Source of the DNA: Beta vulgaris subsp. vulgaris
Taxonomy: Eukaryota > Streptophyta > Magnoliopsida > Caryophyllales > Amaranthaceae
Assembly: GCF_026745355.1 (NCBI RefSeq)
Contig: NC_079205.1
Location: 36,993,545-37,057,544 of the forward strand
DNA length: 64,000 bases
Reading direction: 5' to 3'
Shown here: in pieces, positions 56,300 to 64,000 of the stretch
How the letters are laid out: each line of letters starts with the position of its first letter
Numbering within the stretch: position 1 is the first letter of the stretch
Program-made: the position numbers and the translations under genes
Notes under the pieces: generated by a model
What the model was told of the DNA's origin: nothing
Databases searched by the model: none
Seen by the model: only the letters and a program-made list of their open reading frames with translations

Positions 56300-56640
56300 C
56301 CCACTTCCATCCAGGAACCTCTAGTTGACTTTCCCCATGGGTCTCTTATGGTCTATCTTCACTTTCTGACAGGTTAGACACTTAGACACATACTCAGCTA
56401 CTTCTCGCTTCATGTTCGGCCACCAATAGATCACCTTAAGGTCCTTATACAACTTGTCACCCCCAGGGTGCACAGAATACGGAGTATTATGCCCCTCATC
56501 CATAAGACGTCTCTTAAGGTCATTGCACTTCTGTGGTACACACCATCTCCCTTTAAACCTTAGACTCCCATCATCATGAATCTTGAAGTCTACTTCCTTA
56601 CCTTGCTTCATTTTCTCTTTAATCTTTCTAGATGCTCATT
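56300..56640 (-). pseudogene. Chromovirus integrase zinc (HHCC) domain
   Basis: The frame 56611-56321 reads LKRRLMDEGHNTPYSVHPGG, DLKVIYWWPNMKREVAEYV and KCLTCQKVK, giving the H..H..C..C zinc-binding set. The catalytic core between about 56300 and 56040 is present only in broken frames (for example a WDSISMDFVT-like reading near 56290). The zinc domain helps multimerisation and DNA binding. Confidence 0.88.
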
Positions 56641-56989
56641 CCGACTTGACCCTCAATGATCTCATCGAAAACTGACACTCCCAAAGAAAGATTACTAAGT
56701 CTAGCCTTACTTTCCCCAGGATTTAAAATTTCTAGGTTCAACCTTTGCATATCTCTACACAACTCCTCAGGGACTATCAAAGCACTCAAGCTATGACTCG
56801 ATTTCCTCTCAAGGCGTCAGCACCACATTGCTTTCCCCTCATGATACTGGATGTCTAGATCTAATCCTTAATCAACTCTAGCCATCTTCTTGCCTCATAT
56901 TCAAGTCTTTTTGGGTAAATATGACTTCAAGCTCTTATGGTCTGTAAATATCTTGCAAGTTGTCCATAAAGATAATGTCTCCAAATTTC

Positions 56990-58070
56990 AATGCAAACAC
57001 TATGGCAGCTAACTCTAGATCATGGGTAGGGTAATTAGCCTCATAAGGTTTCAATTGACGCGATGCATAAGCTATTACCTTACCATTCTGTTGCAACACA
57101 CAACCCAAACCATTTTTCGAAGCATCACTATAGACCTCAAATCCCTCATTCCATCAGGTAGGGTTAAACAGGTGCAGTGGTTAAACGATCCTTCAAGTCT
57201 GAAAAGCTTCCTCACACTTCTCATTCCACTCAAACTTGGACTCCTTTTTCATCAAATTAGTCATAGGTCTTGCTATCTTCGAGAAATCTCTCACAAATCT
57301 CCTATAATAGCCAGCTAAACCCAAGAAACTCCTAATGTCAGACACACTCTTTGGAGTTGGCCACTCACTCACAGCTTGAATCTTAGCAGGATCTACGAGA
57401 CTCCTTCCTTAGACACAAAATGACCCAAGAATGCTACTTTCTCCAAACGAAACTCACACTTAGAGAACTTGGCATTAATTGGTTCTTCTCAAGGTTTCCA
57501 AGATAGTCCTCAAATGTTCATCATGCTCGGTTTCATTCCTCGAATATATCAAAATGTCATCAATGAAAACCACTACGAACTTATCTAAAAACTCATGAAA
57601 GATTCTATTCATCAAATCCATAAATATAGCAGGAGCATTTGGGTATGGCATTACAGTGAACTCGTAGTGACCACAACGCGTTCTAAAGGCAGTCTTAGGT
57701 ACATCCTTATCAGCTACCCTCAATTGATGATATCCTGAACGTAAGTCAATCTTCGAGAACACACTCGCTCCATTCAGTTGATCGAATAGGTCATCTATTC
57801 TAGGCAAAGGGTACTTGTTCTTATGGTAACATTATTCAACTCCCTATAGTCGATACATAATCTCATACTCCCATCCTTTTTCTTCACGAACAAAACAGGA
57901 GCTCCCCAAGGCGATGCACTAGGTCTGATATAACCCTTATCCAAAAGTTCTTGCAATTGTGCCTTTAACTCACTCATCTCAGGAGGTGCCATTCTATAAG
58001 GTGCCTTAGATATAGGTGCAGTTCCAGGAACTAAGTCTATGGTAAACTCAACAGCTCTTGCAGGCGGCAT
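56990..58070 (-). pseudogene. Chromovirus reverse transcriptase and RNase H
   Basis: RT begins with [20 protein letters not shown] and [40 protein letters not shown] follows, then after a frameshift [13 protein letters not shown] and the catalytic [11 protein letters not shown] at about 57541-57573. RNase H is readable in fragments: [12 protein letters not shown] near 57300, [16 protein letters not shown] near 57130, and [20 protein letters not shown] near 57040. Catalytic Asp pairs survive, but at least four frameshifts or stops break the frame. Confidence 0.9.
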
Positions 58071-58198
58071 ACCTGAAATTTCACTCGGGATACATCCACA
58101 AACTCATTCACTATTGGGACATCCTCAAGCTTCACTTCTACTTCTTTACTCACATCCTTTTGAATCTCACAATTGATATTGGCTTTGTAAAGACTTAA

Positions 58199-58950
58199 CT
58201 AGTTCATCCCAAGAATCACATCTAAGTCTCCTAAGTTAAACTTGATTAAATCGGATGGGAAGACACTCCCTCCGATCTGCAAAGGCAGGTTTTTAAACAG
58301 CTTGGTATACCTTATGATTTCTCTAATAGGAATACTAATAGACAAATTAATCACTTCATAATCTACTAATCCCAATTGAATTTCCTCAATCAAGCCTTGC
58401 TCAAATCACTGAGCATTTAACTCCTCAGTGGTTATTACCTCAAATGGAAATCTAGACAATGCTATGAACTTGCTATAATACTTAGAGATAGTCATACTTC
58501 TCATCCTAAGGTTTATAAACTCTAGTTTCCTCATAAAAGCAGTGTAAAACTTTTCCCTTAAAGCAGCAATAAAGGATTCCCAAATAAACTCTTTCATATA
58601 GTCTCATTCTCTTCCTACTATAAGTCAGTCTCATCTTTCAAATACAGTACAACTTGACCTACTTTTAATACTCTCAGGACAGTTCACGACCCCAAAAATC
58701 TTTTCAAACGCCCTAATCCGACTCTCTAAGAGGATACGGTCAGCTTACCCCTTAAGGTACGACGGCTTAATCTTAGCTAGTCTCTCAAACATGTCCCAGC
58801 AGAATCGGGATGCTCAACTCTTTCGAGTCAAATTCTTTGCCAACAGGCGAATAGCAGAAGCTAAGGCATCATTATTGTTTGACGCTCTACTTCGCGACAG
58901 AAATCTAACGTAACTCTACTTTGGGTTCCAGCATAACTTACATGCCCATC
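58199..58950 (-). pseudogene. Chromovirus gag N-half fused by deletion to protease C-end
   Basis: Gag is readable from about 58930: AFEKIFGVVNCPESIKVGQV-like sequence, LYLKDETDL, then FIAALREKFYTAFMRKLEFI and YYSKFIALSRF. The reading passes through FEQGLIEEIQLGLVDYEVIN and then turns into a protease tail, KFNLGDLDVILGMN, at 58199-58240. The gag zinc knuckle and the protease D-S/T-G active site that should lie between are missing. I infer an internal deletion of several hundred bases near 58340-58360. Confidence 0.75.
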
Positions 58951-60473
58951 TAAGAAGGCAACATTTGATTTGATCATTAAAGATCGCATCAACAAACAAT
59001 TTCACTAAGTTTCAATATGGAAGGTTCTCTAATAGCCACATAATCATTCATGTAATATATATTCACATCAACGTGCAAGTAGAAACAAGCAAGCAAGAAT
59101 ATAATCACATGATGAAAAAAATGATAATAAAAAAAAATATTCCCATCACGTGCCCAGAATAAATTCTTACTCGCTCATGTAAATAAATAATAGATTTTAT
59201 TCCTCAATCGATAATAAGAATATTTCTCCAATCCAAAATAACAACTTATTCCTCAATAATATAAGAATGCTCAATAAGGAAATTTAACCCATTGTAGCTT
59301 GACTACTTTCCAACGACTAATCTTAAACCATAAATAAATACTCGATGGAGTTACATTATCATTCCTATCCTTATTTCCTTTATACTTTTATGGAGTAAAC
59401 ATTTCATCTCCAAAGTCTCCAAAGTCTTCACTAGAATAATAATAATAGTAACAATAATAATAACTTGAATTCCTAGATCTAGTATATCTTCAAACACTTT
59501 TAGGATGATGTCCATTTTCATCCATCTCTAAAACATTCACATTGCTCAGATAAGGTCTCCAAATAATATTGTAGATGTCCTTTCAGGTTTGCACTCTAGT
59601 ATAATCAAACTCTTGAATTACTTCATATATCGCTAACAGGGATGCCTACTTTTAACACATAATGCATAATGCTCTCTAAGGTAGTGTAACTATAACTTCC
59701 AGGCTCATGACATCGAACATTCTCATCATCGCTCAATACAATAGGGTTATAATAGCTTCCTACTCTATTAACTTGCCTGACATACATGGTTAGAGATCTA
59801 CAACAAATAAACCTATAATGGTTTAGCACTCTCTCTAACGTGTTCCCACAAAATAATAAGGGTAAACAAAAACAAAGGCATGCAAAAATATATAACCTTA
59901 GCAGGCAAGAAGGATATAACAATTAGCAGGGAAGAAAAAAATTCATGCATCATCAGCAGGGAAGAAAAATAATAATGCACTTATTTGTAGGGAAGAAAAT
60001 AATAATGATGCTGAACTAACTTTTCAATGCAGGCATATAATATTTCTATCCTATATGCCCTTCTTATACTACCCATTCTCACAATGCCATTTTATAAACC
60101 TTAAAGGCATGAAACTAATGCAGACACTTTTTTTTATAAATAACATTACTTTTGTGCCTAAAATAATTTTTTTCGAAATAATAAAAAAAGTTCGGACTCC
60201 AAGGTTACTCGAAAAAATTTCACTCGAATTTTTTTTTTTTCGGACCCTTCAAACTTTCGGAAAACACAATTTTTGAACCCCAATTTCCGAAAAATTTCGG
60301 TTCTTAAAAAGAAATTTTGATCCTCAAAATATTTTGTGTCTAACTTTTCAAATGAAACGTAGGAGCAATACTAAGGTTTCCTTCAAATAACCCATAAGCT
60401 AGGTAACTTAAGAAGCTAAAGTCTCTTAATAAGCTAGTTAGTTAGGCGCCTATAAGTCTTAAACTAACCTAAA
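58951..60473 (-). other. Chromovirus leader and 5' gag region, non-coding now
   Basis: No good reading frame. AGCAGGGAAGAAAA repeats three times at about 59922-59998. A CTTTCGG..TTTCGGAAAA-rich tract lies at 60180-60300. Confidence 0.5.
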
Positions 60474-60487
60474 GCTCCCAGATACCA
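60474..60487 (-). other. Primer binding site of the chromovirus
   Basis: The minus strand reads TGGTATCTGGGAGC three bases after the LTR end. The first seven bases match the initiator tRNA-Met complement, but the rest is diverged. Confidence 0.6.
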
Positions 60488-60490
60488 CTT

Positions 60491-63014
60491 TGTAACACCC
60501 CGATAATTCTCTCTTTCTAGAAAATACTTTTATAACAAATCTAGAGAATTACCCAGACATTATCGCCCGTGTGATAACGTTTCGGCTTACTCAGAATGTT
60601 GCAGCGGAAAACTTATTAAAACAAAATCAACTTTATTAAACTTATGAAACCAAATGACAATGTCAAACTTAAACACACCAACTAAATAAACCTCAAACTT
60701 AAATAAATATGTTCCTACGAAAATAACTTAAATAATACTAATGTCACAAAAGCCTCTCCATTCCAGATTCCCCAATGGTATGCATCTTCGAACCTGTAAT
60801 GTCAATGATGTCTTGACTCTGCTCCCCCGAAGGATCACCACAGGATCAATAGGCAAAGCCATGATCACAAACACAGACAAGCACGTAATCAGCAAAGCTG
60901 AGTACTAAATATCAGACAGAAATAATCCTAAACATGATACTACAAACATAACTTGCAGGAATAAATAATAACATAAGTAAATAATACTCTACCGACAACT
61001 TTTACTGAACTAAACTTAACCCAACTTTTTATTACTTTAATGGAATAGTTATTGGACGAGTTGTCCTGCCAATAAAAATGAAATGGGGGCGCGACTCCGC
61101 ATTTCAGAGTGACCTGCGATATCGAGGAACCTTTTGAAATAAAAAGGGATGGTGATCAACCCATTCGTAGAAAAGCTATGGCACGCTCACCATAACCCCA
61201 ACCCTTATGTCCAACTCTAGACGTGCACCAGTTTAAAGTCTATAACCTATTCTCGTTTCACTTTACGTTGCATTCATTTTAATACTTGTGTTGACACCAC
61301 AACAACCAAATAACACACAATTCACAATCACATAATCATAACAAAATTCTTTTTATCCGTGGATTAACAAGTGTTCACAACTTATCAATCAAGACTCCTT
61401 TTATTTCTTTTTATCCTTTGTTGAACCTAGCCAACAGAAATCCGTACCTTTATATAGGTATAACTCATACTTACCAAATAAGATCCACGGTTCTTATAAG
61501 ATAAATAAATAATCTCCAAGAATCTATGTAACACATGATTCCAACTTACTTACAGTAATTCACTCACGAATTAATACCAAAAACTGAACTTATCTGCTTG
61601 CATCAAACTTCCATACAAACAGTCATACTCATAAATATTCTTAGTTTACATGTAACACACATGCAAGTAACATGTAAAACAATTTCAGTAAATCATATAT
61701 ATGAACAACAAAGTCCTATACATGATACTAATAAATAAAATCCCTAAGGCATGTTTCTAAACCATATAGCACGTAGACTATGTACGTACCTTGTATAAAC
61801 GCAACGGTAGGCCACTTTTATGCTCTAAAAGTCCCTTACTATGAATTCTCCGCCTAGAAAAATAAAATAACAAAGTAAATACCTGAACTAAAAATTTCCA
61901 GCAACTTAAAAACGTCCCAAACCCTTTTAAACGTCTTTAAAAATCATTTTTATGTATTAAACTCTCGTTATTTTTAATCCCTAGTATAGTACAACTATTC
62001 TAGTGATTAAAAATCATCAAAACCCCTTAAAATACCAACTTTCCGAATTTCCAGCATTTATAAAATTTTATAAACCTTCTGAAAATATTTTAAATGCATA
62101 AAAAATCATATTCTACTCAAAATTCATATTCATACTTTAAATATATGGTTTCTAGTGATTTAAAACCCTAAAAACCATATCTTTCATGATTAAAACTGAA
62201 AATAATAAATCTGAAATTATTACTTTTATACGTATGAAAACCGAAAATATATTCTTCATATAAAATAATAACTTAAATCATAAACATGTCAATAGTAATA
62301 AAATAACAATAAAAATTAGGACTTTAATGGAATCTTAAAGGAGAAGAAAAGAAAATAACCAAAACAAAAGGAGGAAGGGCGCCGGCGGCAAGTGACAGCA
62401 GCACAGGTGGCGGCGGCAGCAGCTTTCGTGGCTCAAGGAAAGACTTGTGACGTTTCTTGTTCAACAAGAAACGTTACTTAACGAAGAAGAAACGATCTTT
62501 GGTGGGGAAAATATGAACGCATGCAACAAGAGGAGAGAGAAAGTGAAAGGCCGAGTGAGAGAGAAGCAAACCAGAATTTACGTGCAAGGGAGGAGAGAGA
62601 AAATAGAGTGTAGGGTGAGATTTTGGGTTTTTAGGATATTTAAATAGGCTAATCCTTTTGGGTTTAGGAAAAGAGATAAGATTTACAAAAAAAAGATTTG
62701 ATGACTAATAAGATGGTCAACTTAGGACTTTAATCATCAATAGGACTCTTTTCCTTTTTATCTTTTTAGGAGCTTCGATTCCATTAAACTTCTTTTTAAA
62801 TAAATACTTTTAATACTTAAATCTTTTATTAAGACATGCTTAATTAAAACATTTTCAATTTTATTAAGCTATGAAAATATTTTTAGTTGACTTTTAAAAA
62901 TAGTCAACCCTTTTTAAAAGTCAAATCATTTTCCAAACTCATTTGGATTTAAATATAATTACATAAATACTTTAATATATTTATGAAAATCCTTTAAAAA
63001 TGTGGGGGATTACA
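60491..63014 (-). mobile_element. 5' LTR of the chromovirus (2,524 bp)
   Basis: Same termini as the left LTR. It is 66 bp longer because of many 1-4 bp insertions spread along its length. The promoter-like TATTTAAATA is at about 62634-62644. The stretch at 62394-62420 repeats the CGGCGGCAGCAGC motif. Confidence 0.95.
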
Positions 63015-63019
63015 GGCTG
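63015..63019. other. Target site duplication GGCTG (right)
   Basis: Exact repeat of 52481-52485. The Sirevirus-like accessory ORF resumes from here. Confidence 0.95.
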
Positions 63020-63530
63020 TGTGTTCCTTAGATTTGGGAACAGCAGGTTGTTCCTCTAGGATGGGAACAACAGTTGTTTCCTTTTCTTTGGGAACATAAC
63101 ATGAAGGCTTTGAGGTAGAGGGAGGGATAGGATTGATTTGTGGTGCAATGTGAGATAGAGAGGCAGATTTTGGTGGAGATGGAGGAAAAGGAGGAATAGT
63201 TTCCATAGGTACAGGAGTCTGTTCCCTAGAAGGAGGAAGGTTAGACTCATAAACTTCCTTAGCAATCATTCTAACGTCATCTTCATCAAAACTTTCATCT
63301 GTGTCAATCAAAGGAAAGTTTAGTACTTTCATGTTTGAACTCTTTGACTAGTCCGAGGGCTTTTTGTAACCGCTTTCACCACCTCTTCAACCACCTTCTT
63401 CCCTTTCGTCTTAGCTTCTTCTTTTTCTTTTTCATTTTTCTGTTCTTTTTCTTTTTTATTTTTCTGTTTCTTTCTTCCATTTTTTTTCTCAACTTCCATC
63501 TCTTTTTCTTCTTCTTCCACATCATCATAT
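63020..63530 (-). pseudogene. Accessory (env-like) ORF of Sirevirus-like copy 2, N-terminal part
   Basis: The minus-strand frame 63520-63329 is a Lys/Glu low-complexity tract (KKEKEQKNEKEKEEAKTKGK) ending KSPRTSQRV. A one-base shift leads to LNFPLIDTDESFDEDDVRMI, then a Pro/Ser-rich region (PPFPPSPPKSASLSHIAP) up to the chromovirus at 63014. With 52119-52480 it would form one charged, proline-rich, coiled-coil protein. No catalytic motif or clear signal peptide is seen, so env is only a positional label. Confidence 0.5.
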
Positions 63531-64000
63531 CACATCATCACATCATCATCAAGTTAGCTTCCTTGATTACTTCCCATTCACAACACAACATTCAAATTAT
63601 TCAAGGCACGCACATTCAACATATTTCCCGTGATACACCAATGGTTTGAGCCCGAAATTTTCACATTAACTTAAGCAAATTTCGGTTATTAAGCCCATAC
63701 CAACAACAAACCATTTTCAATACAATGACTCAATGTTGAATCATTAAGAGGGAAAGTTTATGTGTTTTGAGAGGCTAAACAATGATATAAATCAAGTCCA
63801 ACATGCTAACTTGAGCACGTTTAGAGAGACGAGGAATAAGCTTTCTTTAGATGTGAATAAAATTTTGTGGGGGAAAAGAAGATTGATCAAGAAATGTTTT
63901 CCCTTTTGACCACCATATTTAACAATCAATTGATCAAAAGAAATTGAAAAGGATAGGAACCTTTTGTTCTTAAAATAAACATCGTTCCTCTCACGGAACA
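63531..64000. other. Sirevirus-like copy 2, further internal sequence
   Basis: AT-rich, with CATCATCACATCATCATCA short repeats at 63522-63550. The last lines contain TTCCTCTCACGGAACA but no recognised domain. The element continues past the window. Confidence 0.4.

Larger units (their letters stand above)
52486..63014 (-). mobile_element. Ty3/gypsy chromovirus (Tekay/Del type), 10.5 kb
   Basis: Two LTRs (2,458 and 2,524 bp), a 5-bp target duplication, PBS, PPT and pol on the minus strand define a structurally complete-ended element. A chromodomain after integrase, and LTRs that start TGTAACACCCCG, place it in the chromoviruses, nearest to Tekay/Del. The internal region is 5,547 bp, with the second half of gag and the protease active site missing. 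Pol has many frameshifts, so the copy is not autonomous. It interrupts the accessory ORF of the Sirevirus-like element. Confidence 0.93.

Noticed and set aside
59623..59922. Minus-strand ORF with a hydrophobic start
   Set aside because: It lies in the chromovirus leader; no homology or conserved composition, and the hydrophobic run is a chance reading of AT-rich DNA.
63335..63649. Phe/Ser-rich 104-codon plus-strand ORF resembling a membrane protein
   Set aside because: It is the complement of the Lys/Glu low-complexity tract of the minus-strand accessory ORF.

Overview
The window is nuclear DNA of a flowering plant. It holds a seven-exon, intron-rich mitochondrial housekeeping gene set among nested LTR retrotransposons of families found only in plants (Sirevirus and Tork-like Ty1/copia, Athila/Tat and chromodomain Ty3/gypsy), a plant-type Helitron and several MITEs. 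A eudicot fits best; one in the Caryophyllales is a guess that the sequence cannot settle. There is no bacterial gene structure, rRNA or CRISPR array. The ORFs longer than 60 codons are nearly all shadows or pieces of decayed transposon polyproteins.

Layout. 1-4246: a minus-strand Sirevirus-like copia element (5' LTR, PBS, long gag with two zinc knuckles, dead protease), cut at 712 by a further LTR that carries a large imperfect hairpin. 4247-8512: Athila-type gypsy remnants, first on the plus strand (protease, RT, RNase H, start of integrase), then on the minus strand (integrase C-terminus and tRNA-Asp PBS), separated by a palindromic minisatellite. 8515-19506: an Athila LTR split by a 9.26-kb Helitron (9216-18473) with an intron-containing, decayed Rep-helicase gene. 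19507-24700: Tat/Ogre-like LTR and gag debris plus a 1.36-kb solo LTR with a near-perfect target duplication. 24705-30335: a SINE-like fragment, then a plus-strand Athila element (LTR, PBS, gag, protease) with a Tat-type LTR inserted in its leader.

30336-31670 is repeat-rich upstream DNA. 31671-44301 is the one convincing host gene, COX10 (haem A synthesis, protohaem IX farnesyltransferase, 432 aa, 7 exons). Its fourth intron is 7.45 kb and contains a TIR transposon and MITEs. 44310-48089 holds three AT-rich tandem arrays and a TA-flanked MITE.

48090-64000 is a three-level nest: a plus-strand Tork/Tnt1-like copia element is broken in its integrase by a minus-strand Sirevirus-like element (3' LTR, PPT, env-like or accessory ORF). 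That element is in turn broken by a complete-ended minus-strand chromovirus (52486-63014, 2.5-kb LTRs, 5-bp target duplication GGCTG). All mobile-element genes here carry stops, frameshifts or lost catalytic residues, so none looks autonomous. COX10 looks intact.

All homology calls come from recognised protein motifs and from comparing copies inside the window; no database search was run.
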